A DNA stretch of 11,793 nt from Thioalkalivibrio sp. (GTDB taxonomy: Bacteria; Pseudomonadota; Gammaproteobacteria; Ectothiorhodospirales; Ectothiorhodospiraceae). How positions within the stretch are numbered: the first letter of the stretch is position 1; each line of letters opens with the position of its first letter. The DNA is taken from contig PULL01000186.1 of the NCBI GenBank assembly GCA_003550945.1, positions 1-11,793 of the forward strand, in the 5' to 3' direction. The notes beneath the pieces are model-generated. The model was not told the origin of the DNA. It saw only the letters and a program-made list of their open reading frames with translations, and did no database searches. Positions 1-6,978 of the stretch are shown here, piece after piece. The translations under genes were made by a program, and so were the position numbers.

Positions 1-8
1 ACCTGGAA

Positions 9-42
9 CTGTTGCAACAGTAGCGGCATACTGTTGCGAAAA
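9..42. promoter_or_regulatory. Tandem operator-like sites before the Fis-type regulator
   Basis: A perfect 12-bp palindrome, CTGTTGCAACAG, lies at 9-20. A second, imperfect copy begins with the same CTGTTGC at 31 and matches at about 9 of 12 positions. The two starts are 22 bp apart, about two helical turns, so bound dimers would sit on the same DNA face. Paired dyads are the usual arrangement for Fis-HTH regulators of the sigma-54 activator family, so autoregulation or control of a divergent gene to the left is plausible. No binding protein can be proven from sequence. The second copy covers the TTG at 34, which argues that translation starts further down at 61. Confidence 0.45.
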
Positions 43-60
43 AACCGGGCTGACAGCATC

Positions 61-1422
61 GTGACCACGGAATCTCAGGCTGAACTGATCGAAATCCTCA
101 TTCAGCAGAACCGGGACGGGATGCTGTTGATCGATGATCACGGCAGGATTGTCACACACAACAACGGGCTGGTTGAACTGCTCGCACAGCCGGCGGGCAC
201 ACGGTTCGAAACGACACTCCGCCTGGGCCCCGTCAACCTGCAACGCCTGCTGGTTCGCGCCGCCATCGCCGCAGGGGAACAGGATGCGGTGGGGCGGCCG
301 GGTGTCCTAAGCCTGGATTTCCGCGCGGAACTGGATCTGAAGCACCGTTCCTTGCCGGTGAGGATCACGAGCGTACCACTGCCCGGTGGTCCGCGCCGGT
401 TGCGGCTGATCACCCTTCGCCTCGATCTGTCGGCCAACGAAATTGCAGCAGACCCGTCGGGGTTCAGCCCCGGCTCACCACTGGAATCCGCGGACACCCA
501 GTCGCGGTCACGGCTGGAACTCGCGCGCAGGGCGGTGGCCGCCGGTACCCGCCTGCTGCTGCTGGGCGAAACCGGAACGGGCAAGACCCTGCTGGCACAG
601 ACCCTGCACCATTCCGGTCCACGGGCGGCCGGCTCGCTGGTGGAAATCCACTGCGCCTCGCTGCCCCAGACCATGCTCGGCTCGGAACTGTTCGGTCACG
701 TGCGCGGGGCTTTCCCCGGGGCGTCCACGGAACGGACGGGACGACTCGAGGACGCCGACGGGGGAACACTGCTGCTGGACGAGATCGGGTCAATGTCTCC
801 TCCGCTCCGGGCTGTGCTGCATCGGGTGTTGGGCGAAGGGCGTTTCGAGCGCTTGGGGGACAACCGTACGCGGTCCATCGACATCCAGGTCATCTCGACC
901 TCCAGCCACGGCCCCGAGCCGTCGTCCGGACACGGGCGGCTCGACGCGGCCCTGTACCATCGCATCGCCGGCCTCGCGGTCACCCTGCCCCCGCTGCGTG
1001 AGCGGCCCGACGATCTGGACGCGACGATCGAACGCTGGTCCCGACACACCGGCATCGCACTGACCGGACAAGCGCGAAACCTGATGCACCGACATGACTG
1101 GCCAGGCAACTTCCGGGAACTGCGCAATCTGTTCGGGGTGCTGTGCCTGCACGCCGAGCCGGGCGACCGGCTCGATGCAGACGCGCTGCGGGAAGCGCTC
1201 GAGAACTCCGGTTCCGCTGGGAGCCCCGCGGTCGCGCAGGCGGCCATCCCGCCCGCGCCGTTCACCGCCGAGGAGGAGCATGAACGGCAACTTCTACTGG
1301 CGGCGCTGGCCGCCCACGAGGGCAACCGCTCGCGGGCAGCCCGGAGCCTCGGGATGGACCGCACCACCCTGTGGCGCAAACTGCACCGGCTGCGCCTGGT
1401 ACCCGACCGCGCAATCTGCTGA
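61..1422 (+). CDS. PAS/AAA+/Fis-HTH regulator, sigma-54 activator family, degenerate
   Basis: The product (453 aa from GTG 61) has three parts: an N-terminal PAS-like sensor (about residues 10-120), a central AAA+ ATPase (about 145-380) and a C-terminal Fis-type helix-turn-helix (about 418-446). Walker A (GETGTGKT, 169-176), Walker B (LLLDE, 237-241) and the sensor II region (WPGNFREL) are present. Gap-free alignment by eye to PspF shows key losses: GAFTGA reads GAFPGA (216-221), the switch Asn64 is His197, sensor I Thr-Asn is Ser-Ser (281-282), and arginine-finger Arg162 is Asp295. Arg168 is kept (Arg301). It may therefore be a DNA-binding regulator that no longer remodels sigma-54 holoenzyme, as known for TyrR-like members. 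The start is uncertain: the frame is open to the left edge, TTG at 34 is possible, and no clear Shine-Dalgarno precedes either. GTG 61 is preferred because operator-like sites cover 9-42. It converges with thrC. Confidence 0.85.
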   Translation: MTTESQAELIEILIQQNRDGMLLIDDHGRIVTHNNGLVELLAQPAGTRFETTLRLGPVNLQRLLVRAAIAAGEQDAVGRPGVLSLDFRAELDLKHRSLPVRITSVPLPGGPRRLRLITLRLDLSANEIAADPSGFSPGSPLESADTQSRSRLELARRAVAAGTRLLLLGETGTGKTLLAQTLHHSGPRAAGSLVEIHCASLPQTMLGSELFGHVRGAFPGASTERTGRLEDADGGTLLLDEIGSMSPPLRAVLHRVLGEGRFERLGDNRTRSIDIQVISTSSHGPEPSSGHGRLDAALYHRIAGLAVTLPPLRERPDDLDATIERWSRHTGIALTGQARNLMHRHDWPGNFRELRNLFGVLCLHAEPGDRLDADALREALENSGSAGSPAVAQAAIPPAPFTAEEEHERQLLLAALAAHEGNRSRAARSLGMDRTTLWRKLHRLRLVPDRAIC

Positions 1423-1514
1423 ACGGCGGAAGGGGCCCACGCACACGCCGGGATGGCGAGAAAAAACGGATCGCGGCCACTTGCCAGCGGGGCTTGCGCA
1501 CCGCGGGGCGGAAC

Positions 1515-2657
1515 TTACCCCATGTTGTCGTGGATCGCTCGCGTTACCGCGTCCAGTTCCGCCCGTACCTTGATCGGCGTTCGGCTCGCCTGCGCGATGG
1601 CCGTGTCGGGATCCTTCAGGCCGTGGCCGGTCAGGGTGCAGACCACGCTGGAACCCTCCGGGATCTTTCCGTTGCGGATATCCCTCAACGCCCCGGCAAC
1701 CGAGGTTGCGGAGGCGGGCTCGCAGAACACCCCCTCCCTCTCCGCGAGCAGCTTCTGCGCGGCCAGGATTTCCTCGTCGCTGCACTCGTCGAACCAGCCA
1801 CCCGACTCCTCGCGCACCTTCCAGGCCACGTCCCAGGACTGCGGATGCCCGATCCGGATGGCGGTCGCGACCGTCTCGGGATTGTCCACCATCGCGCCGC
1901 GCAGGAAGGGCGCGCTCCCGCTCGCCTGGTAGCCGACCATGCGGGGCCTCTGGCCGGTCACACCGCCGCCGGCGAAGCGGCAGTGGCCGCGGCAGAACGT
2001 GCAGGCCTCGGTTACGTGTTCGCCGGTTTGCGCGGCGAGTTCGGAATAGCCGATCCAGTGCGCGGTGATGTTGCCGGCGTTGCCCACCGGCAGACAGTGG
2101 AAATCGGGTGCACGCCCAAGCTCTTCCACGATCTCGAAGGCCGCGGTCTTCTGGCCCTGCAGCCGGAAAGGATTCACCGAATTCACCAGCGTTACCGGCG
2201 AGCTGTTGGCCACTTCCTTCACCAGCCGCATTCCGTCGTCGAAGTTGCCCTCGATCTGGATCACCACCGAGCCGTGCATCATCGCCTGTGCCAGCTTGCC
2301 CATCGCGATCTTGCCGTCGGGAATAACCACGAAAGCCGTGATCCCGGCCCGCGCGGCGTAAGCCGCGGCGGCCGCCGAGGTGTTGCCGGTCGACGCACAG
2401 ATGATCGCCTTGGACCCCTCCTCGACCGCCTTGGTCACGGCCATCGTCATACCGCGATCCTTGAACGAACCGGTCGGGTTCAGCCCCTCGAACTTCACGT
2501 ACAGCTCGACGTCACGACCGATTTCGCGCGGGATGTTGTTCATTCGGATCAGGGGGGTATTGCCCTCGCCGAGGGAGATGATTCGCGTGTCGTCGTGCAC
2601 CGGGAGACGGTCCCGGTAACGGTCGATCAGGCCGGTGTAGCGATGTCCGAAAGCCAT
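1515..2657 (-). CDS. thrC: Threonine synthase
   Basis: This PLP enzyme converts O-phosphohomoserine to threonine and phosphate, the last step of threonine synthesis, in the cytoplasm. The 380-aa product is the compact fold-type II form, not the longer E. coli form. Visible motifs are the PLP lysine Lys66 in NPTGSFKDRGM, the STGNTS loop (89-94), the phosphate-binding VGNAGNI (191-197) and TGHGLKDP (343-350). Between the WIGY segment and RPRMVGYQASGSAP there is an extra stretch of roughly 30 residues (about 206-238) containing Cys219, Cys222 and Cys226 in CTFCRGHC. I do not recall this from standard members, and the frame stays open with no sign of a frameshift. An AAGGA ribosome site lies about 10 nt before ATG 2657. 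It is the third gene of the operon, 33 bp after hom. Confidence 0.96.
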   Translation of the reverse strand: MAFGHRYTGLIDRYRDRLPVHDDTRIISLGEGNTPLIRMNNIPREIGRDVELYVKFEGLNPTGSFKDRGMTMAVTKAVEEGSKAIICASTGNTSAAAAAYAARAGITAFVVIPDGKIAMGKLAQAMMHGSVVIQIEGNFDDGMRLVKEVANSSPVTLVNSVNPFRLQGQKTAAFEIVEELGRAPDFHCLPVGNAGNITAHWIGYSELAAQTGEHVTEACTFCRGHCRFAGGGVTGQRPRMVGYQASGSAPFLRGAMVDNPETVATAIRIGHPQSWDVAWKVREESGGWFDECSDEEILAAQKLLAEREGVFCEPASATSVAGALRDIRNGKIPEGSSVVCTLTGHGLKDPDTAIAQASRTPIKVRAELDAVTRAIHDNMG

Positions 2658-2690
2658 GTTGGGGTCTTTCCTTGTAGTGGGCGTTTAAGG

Positions 2691-4004
2691 TCAGCGGGAC
2701 AGCGGTTCCATGCGGATGCGGGTCACCGGCGAGGTGAGGTGCGGCAGCGCTTCGAGCTCGGTGATGGCCTCGGTCACGTCACCCTCCCTTACCTGGTGGG
2801 TGAGAATGATGATGGTCGCCTCGCCTCGTTCAGGATCCGGTTCGCGCTGCAGGATCGCCTCGATGCTGATGCAGTGCGCCCCGAGCACCCGCGTGATGTC
2901 CGCGAGCACGCCCGGGCGGTCCTGGGCCCGCAGGCGCAGGTAGAACGAGGTGCGCACCTCCGCCATCGGCAGAATCGGCAGATCGGAGAGCGCACCGGGC
3001 TGGAAGGCGAGATGCGGTACCCGGTTCTCCGGGTCCGCGGTGAGCGCGCGGACCACGTCGACCAGATCCGCGACGACCGCTGAAGCGGTGGCCTCGGCCC
3101 CGGCGCCGGCACCGTAGTACAGGGTTGGCCCCACCGCGTCGCCTTGCACCAGGACGGCGTTCATCACCCCGTCGACGTTGGCGATCAGGCGGCGCTCGGG
3201 AATCAGCGTCGGATGCACGCGCAACTCGAAACCGCCGGCGGCGCGGCGGGCAATCCCGAGGTGCTTGATGCGATAGCCAAGCTCACCGGCAAAGGTGACG
3301 TCCTCGCGGGTGATCCCGGTGATGCCCTCGATGTGAATCCGGTCGAACTGCAGCGGAATGCCGAACGCGATCGCGGCGAGAATGCAGAGCTTGTGTGCCG
3401 CATCGATGCCCTCGACGTCGAAGGTCGGGTCGGCCTCCGCGTACCCCAGCCGCTGGGCCTCGGCCAGCACGTCCTCGAAATCACGGCCGTGATCGCGCAT
3501 CTCGGTGAGGATGAAGTTGCCGGTCCCGTTGATGATGCCCGCCACCCAATCGATGCGGTTTCCCGCAAGCCCTTCGCGCAGGGCCTTGATGATCGGGATT
3601 CCCCCCGCGACCGCGGCCTCGAAAGCGACCATCACGCCCTTGTCGTGGGCGCGGCCGAAAATCTCGTTGCCATGCAAGGCGATCAGCGCCTTGTTCGCCG
3701 TCACCACGTGCTTGCCGGACTCGATCGCCCGCAACACCAGCGTCCGGGCCGGCTCGATGCCGCCCATCAGCTCCACCACCACTTCCACCTCGGGATCGTC
3801 GACCACGGAGGTCGGATCGTCGGTCAGGCGCACGCCGTTGAGATCGCAATCGCGCGGGCGCGATCGGTCGCGGACCGCCGCGGCGACCACCGCAATGCCG
3901 CGGCCAGCGCGGCGCGCGATCTCGTCGCCGTTGCGACCGAGCACCATCACGGTGCCACAGCCAACGGTGCCGAGACCCAGCAATCCGATCTTCACGGGTT
4001 TCAT
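2691..4004 (-). CDS. hom: Homoserine dehydrogenase
   Basis: This enzyme reduces aspartate semialdehyde to homoserine with NAD(P)H, the branch point leading to threonine and methionine. The 437-aa product has an N-terminal Rossmann domain with GLGTVG (10-15), the TANK segment with Lys105, the catalytic domain with GIINGTGNFILTEM (157-169) and the DAAHK motif with Lys205, and a C-terminal ACT domain (about 355-433, beginning YLRLRAQDRPGVLADI). The ACT domain suggests allosteric feedback, usually by threonine in this family. The open frame extends 33 codons upstream of ATG 4004, but MKPVKIGLLGLGTVG is the natural N-terminus and TAAGGA lies about 11 nt before it, so 4004 is chosen. It is a monofunctional enzyme, not fused to aspartokinase. 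It lies 55 bp after alaC and 33 bp before thrC on the same transcript. Confidence 0.96.
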   Translation of the reverse strand: MKPVKIGLLGLGTVGCGTVMVLGRNGDEIARRAGRGIAVVAAAVRDRSRPRDCDLNGVRLTDDPTSVVDDPEVEVVVELMGGIEPARTLVLRAIESGKHVVTANKALIALHGNEIFGRAHDKGVMVAFEAAVAGGIPIIKALREGLAGNRIDWVAGIINGTGNFILTEMRDHGRDFEDVLAEAQRLGYAEADPTFDVEGIDAAHKLCILAAIAFGIPLQFDRIHIEGITGITREDVTFAGELGYRIKHLGIARRAAGGFELRVHPTLIPERRLIANVDGVMNAVLVQGDAVGPTLYYGAGAGAEATASAVVADLVDVVRALTADPENRVPHLAFQPGALSDLPILPMAEVRTSFYLRLRAQDRPGVLADITRVLGAHCISIEAILQREPDPERGEATIIILTHQVREGDVTEAITELEALPHLTSPVTRIRMEPLSR

Positions 4005-4059
4005 GCGTTCATAATCCTTAGTGTTCGTATTCGGTTGCCAAACGGAGACGGAAGCGGGT

Positions 4060-5292
4060 TCAGGCCGGCGGCTGGCCCGTTTGCAACTCTTCGGCCCGGG
4101 CACTCGCGAGGATGGAGTCCGCCCGGAACATCGCCTTGATTCCCCGCAGCGCCTGCCGGGTGCGCTGCTCGTTCTCGATCAGGCTGAAACGGACGTGCGT
4201 GTCGCCGTAGCTGCCGAAACCGACGCCGGGAGACACGGCCACCTTCGCGTCACGGAGCAGCTTCTTGGAAAACTCGAGGGAGCCCATTTCCCGGTACGCC
4301 TCCGGGATCGGGGCCCAGACGAACATGGTCGCCCTGGGTTTCTCCACCTGCCAGCCCATCGCGTTCAGGCCGTCGCACAGAACATCGCGGCGGGAGCGGT
4401 AGAGATCCCGGATCTCCTGCACGCAGTCCTGCGGTCCCTCGAGCGCCGCGATCGCCGCCACCTGAATCGGCGTGAAGGTGCCGTAGTCGAGGTAGGACTT
4501 CATGCGCGCGAGCGCGGCCACGAGTGTCGGGTTGCCGCACATGAAGCCAATGCGCCAGCCGGGCATGTTGTAGGTCTTCGACAGGGTATAGAACTCGACG
4601 GCGATGTCCTTCGCGCCCCGCACCTGCAGCACCGACGGCGCCTTGTAACCATCGAAAACGATCTCCGCGTAGGCGATGTCGTGCACCAGCCAGATGTGGT
4701 ACTCCCGGCAGATTTCCACCACCTGCTCGAAAAATTCCAGGTCCACGCACTGCGTGGTCGGGTTGGCCGGAAAGTTCAGGATCAGCATCTTTGGCCGTGG
4801 CCAGGAATCCTGGATCGCCCGGTGCAGTTCGGCAAAGAAATCCACATCGGGCGTGAGCGGCACGTGGCGCACATCCGCCCCGGCAATCACGCAGCCGTAG
4901 GGGTGAATCGGATACGCGGGATTGGGCACGAGCACCGCGTCCCCGGGACCGAGGATGGACAGCGCCAGGTGGGCCAGACCCTCCTTCGAACCGATGGTCA
5001 CGATCGCCTCGGTCTCGGGATCGAGATCCACGTCGAACTGGGACTTGTACCAGCGCGTAATCGCGCGGCGGAGCCGGGGAATTCCCTTCGAGACCGAATA
5101 GCGGTGCGTATCCCCGCGCTGAGCGACCTCGACCAGTTTGTCCACGATATGCTGCGGTGTCGGCTGATCCGGATTGCCCATGCCGAAATCGATGATGTCC
5201 TCGCCCCGGGCTCGGGCCTCGGCCTTCAACTGGTTCACGATGTTGAAGACGTAGGGCGGCAGGCGCTCGATGCGGGGAAAGACGTCGGTCAC
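4060..5292 (-). CDS. alaC: Alanine aminotransferase, class I/II (AlaC type)
   Basis: This PLP aminotransferase makes alanine from pyruvate and glutamate. The 410-aa product closely follows E. coli AlaC in its opening (FPRIERLPPYVFNIVNQLK) and in length. Visible residues are the PLP lysine Lys239 in SKTYNMPGWRIGF, Asp205 and Tyr208 in HDIAYAE, Asn178 in NFPANPTT, and the carboxylate-binding Arg368 in HVRFSLIE. The frame stays open 29 codons further upstream to ATG 5379. The GTG at 5292 is chosen because AGGAAG lies 5 nt before it, the family N-terminus begins there, and the longer start would lie upstream of the predicted transcription start. It is the first gene of the alaC-hom-thrC operon. 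Members of this subfamily are often labelled only as aspartate or alanine aminotransferase, so the exact keto-acid preference is less certain than the class. Confidence 0.93.
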   Translation of the reverse strand: MTDVFPRIERLPPYVFNIVNQLKAEARARGEDIIDFGMGNPDQPTPQHIVDKLVEVAQRGDTHRYSVSKGIPRLRRAITRWYKSQFDVDLDPETEAIVTIGSKEGLAHLALSILGPGDAVLVPNPAYPIHPYGCVIAGADVRHVPLTPDVDFFAELHRAIQDSWPRPKMLILNFPANPTTQCVDLEFFEQVVEICREYHIWLVHDIAYAEIVFDGYKAPSVLQVRGAKDIAVEFYTLSKTYNMPGWRIGFMCGNPTLVAALARMKSYLDYGTFTPIQVAAIAALEGPQDCVQEIRDLYRSRRDVLCDGLNAMGWQVEKPRATMFVWAPIPEAYREMGSLEFSKKLLRDAKVAVSPGVGFGSYGDTHVRFSLIENEQRTRQALRGIKAMFRADSILASARAEELQTGQPPA

Positions 5293-5363
5293 GGTGGCTT
5301 CCTGGGTCGTGGATGAACGTCGCCCTACGGGGCTGCCCGCCCCGTCCGGCGAAAACGGATCAA

Positions 5364-5390
5364 AGTATAACCCGTCCAATCCCCTGTCAA
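5364..5390 (-). promoter_or_regulatory. Sigma-70 promoter of alaC-hom-thrC
   Basis: On the minus strand a perfect -35 hexamer TTGACA (5390-5385) is followed by a near-consensus -10 TATACT (5369-5364). The spacer is 15 bp, two shorter than the optimum of 17. Transcription would start near 5357, giving a leader of about 65 nt before the GTG at 5292. It stands out as an AT-richer patch in a GC-rich gap, faces the right way and has no competitor nearby. No leader peptide or clear attenuator hairpin with a T tract was seen between it and alaC. Confidence 0.7.
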
Positions 5391-5512
5391 CGCAGACGGA
5401 CAGACCCCTCGGGCCCGCGCCAGGAGCGCGCGCAAAGCTGCGACGGCAGCGGTCAATCCCGCAGGATTCAGGGATGCTTGCCGCGACCGGCGGATGCCTT
5501 TAGGTTGACGCC

Positions 5513-5887
5513 ATGCAGATCACCCAGATCACCGGGGAAGACCAGCACATGGTGACGGGCTACGCGCCCGACCACGTGACGGTCAACGGCGTGCGCTACG
5601 CTTCGAGCCTGATCCTCCGGCCAAACGCCCTTCTCCCGTCCTGGCCGGTGGCGGATGCCGCGCAACTCCGGTTCGAGGATCTCGCGTGGATCCGCGAGCA
5701 CCCGCCGGAAATCCTGCTCCTCGGCACCGGCCCACGACAGGTCTTCCCGGACCGCGCAGTGTGGCGGGAATTGCGGATGGAACCCTGGGGCATCGAGATC
5801 ATGGACACCGCGGCGGCGTGCCGGACCTACAACCTGATCGTTGCCGAGGGCCGGACCGTGGCGGCCGCCCTGATCGTCGGTACCTGA
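5513..5887 (+). CDS. Mth938-like (DUF498/NDUFAF3-type) domain protein
   Basis: This is a single-domain, 124-aa cytoplasmic protein of the Mth938/Xcc1710-like family. Recognisable signs are the opening beta segment, GYAPDHVTVNGVRY (16-29), then SSLILRPN (31-38) and the conserved LLLGTGPRQVFP (68-79), followed by the alternating core ending GIEIMDTAAACRTYNLI (93-109). Length and layout match the family. Eukaryotic relatives assist complex I assembly, but the bacterial role is not established and none is assigned here. An AGG about 9 nt before ATG 5513 is a weak ribosome site. The gene is divergent from alaC, with 220 bp between the start codons, and converges on rpoS with 27 bp between the stops. 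No convincing promoter was seen; a TTGCCG at 5478 with 17-bp spacing to TAGGTT is poor. Confidence 0.88.
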   Translation: MQITQITGEDQHMVTGYAPDHVTVNGVRYASSLILRPNALLPSWPVADAAQLRFEDLAWIREHPPEILLLGTGPRQVFPDRAVWRELRMEPWGIEIMDTAAACRTYNLIVAEGRTVAAALIVGT

Positions 5888-5920
5888 CCCCCAGGTTCAG
5901 GAACGCCCCCGGGTTCAGGA
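5888..5920. repeat. 15-bp direct repeat across the rpoS stop codon
   Basis: The bases at 5888-5902 and 5906-5920 are identical at 14 of 15 positions (CCCCC, one variable base, GGTTCAGGA) with an 18-bp period. Read on the minus strand, each copy carries TGA in the rpoS frame: the used stop at 5917-5915 and a second at 5899-5897. The unit is a whole number of codons, so it looks like a small tandem duplication that produced a back-up stop. The second copy directly abuts the stop of the convergent DUF498 gene. Confidence 0.75.
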
Positions 5921-6946
5921 CCGCGGGAGCAGCACGTCCTCCGACAGCCCGCGCGCGCGCAACAGCCGGCGCAGGCGCTTCAGCGCCTCCATCTGGATCT
6001 GCCGGACCCGCTCGCGCGTCACACCGATCTCCGCACCCACCTGCTCCAGCGTGCAGCGCTCGAAGCCGTGGAGTCCGAAGCGCCGCACCAGCACCTCGCG
6101 CTGTTTCTGATCCAGCTCGTCCAGCCACGCGGCCACCAGGTTGCGGATGTCCGCATCTTCCAACAGCGCCGAGGGCCCCGCGGAGTTCTCGTCCGGGAGG
6201 ATCTCGGTGAGCGAGCGGTCGCCGTCGGGGCCTACGGCGATGTCGATCGAGGTGGACGGCTCAGACATCGCGCGCAGCTTCTGGATCTCGGCCAGGGGCT
6301 TGCCCATGCGCAGGGCCAGCTCCTCCTCGGTAGGCTCACGCCCCAGTTCCTGCATCAGCCCACGGGCGACCTTGCTCTGGGCGCGCAGTTCCTTGCTCAC
6401 GTGCACCGGAATCCGGATGGTCCGCGCCTGATTCATCAGCGCGCGCTCGATGGTCTGCCGAATCCACCAGGTCGCGTAGGTCGAGAAGCGGAACCCGCGT
6501 TCGGGATCGAACTTCTCCACTGCGTGCATCAAGCCGAGATTGCCCTCCTCGATCAGATCCAGCAGCGCCAGGCCACGGTTCATGTAGCGGCGGGCGATCT
6601 TCACCACCAGACGCAGGTTGCACTCGATCATGCGCTGCCGGCCCTTCGGGTCCCCGGCACGAGCGAGCCGCGCGTAGTAGACCTCTTCCTCGGGGGTCAG
6701 CAGCGGCCGAAATTCGATGTCGCGCAGGTAGAGCTGGATCGCGTCCAGTTCCGCTGGGCCGGCATCGTGCTGGATGCGCTCGACTGCCCCAAGCCCAAGC
6801 CGCTCGTCGGCCGAAGGGGGGGCATCGCCGGACTCGACATCGCTCTCCAGCTCGGCGTCATCGCTATCGTCTTCCGGAGCCAGATCCATTTCGGCTTCCG
6901 TCAGCTCTTCGGGGGCCTGCTTCCGGAATCGGTTCTGTGAGGACAT
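5915..6946 (-). CDS. rpoS: RNA polymerase sigma factor RpoS
   Basis: This is the general-stress and stationary-phase sigma factor. The 343-aa product shows region 1.2 (DAIQLYLRDIEFRPLLTPEEE, from 68), region 2 with RLVVKIARRYMNRGLALLDL and EKFDPERGFRFSTYATWWIRQ (112-164), region 3, and region 4 with the C-terminal helix-turn-helix TLEQVGAEIGVTRERVRQIQ (299-318). Lys185 in VHVSKEL aligns with E. coli Lys173, the residue contacted by the RssB degradation adaptor, so regulated proteolysis is possible. The N-terminus before region 1.2 is longer than in E. coli and very acidic (about 12-42). ATG 6946 is chosen because GGAGAAG lies 9 nt before it; an in-frame ATG at 6964 has no ribosome site. It follows nlpD by 32 bp. 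In E. coli the main rpoS promoter lies inside nlpD; I could not pin one here. Confidence 0.97.
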   Translation of the reverse strand: MSSQNRFRKQAPEELTEAEMDLAPEDDSDDAELESDVESGDAPPSADERLGLGAVERIQHDAGPAELDAIQLYLRDIEFRPLLTPEEEVYYARLARAGDPKGRQRMIECNLRLVVKIARRYMNRGLALLDLIEEGNLGLMHAVEKFDPERGFRFSTYATWWIRQTIERALMNQARTIRIPVHVSKELRAQSKVARGLMQELGREPTEEELALRMGKPLAEIQKLRAMSEPSTSIDIAVGPDGDRSLTEILPDENSAGPSALLEDADIRNLVAAWLDELDQKQREVLVRRFGLHGFERCTLEQVGAEIGVTRERVRQIQMEALKRLRRLLRARGLSEDVLLPRS

Positions 6947-6978
6947 CGGGCGGAACTTCTCCATCTGAGCGCCAGCAT

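Noticed and set aside
1461..1490. T6 tract (minus strand) after thrC as a rho-independent terminator
   Set aside because: The six A on the plus strand at 1461-1466 would give a T tract, but the preceding bases form only a 3-bp stem, so a terminator cannot be supported.
1371..3083. Long plus-strand open frame of 570 codons
   Set aside because: It lies opposite thrC and hom, which have clear family motifs; its translation is low-complexity and His/Arg-rich with no recognisable domain, typical of an antisense shadow in GC-rich DNA.
4005..4059. Internal promoter for hom (TTGGCA near 4037)
   Set aside because: No -10 element at suitable spacing; the short gap is better explained by operon read-through.
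4021..5316. Long plus-strand open frame of 431 codons
   Set aside because: It is antisense to alaC with no recognisable domain and no ribosome site; the aminotransferase on the other strand explains the region.
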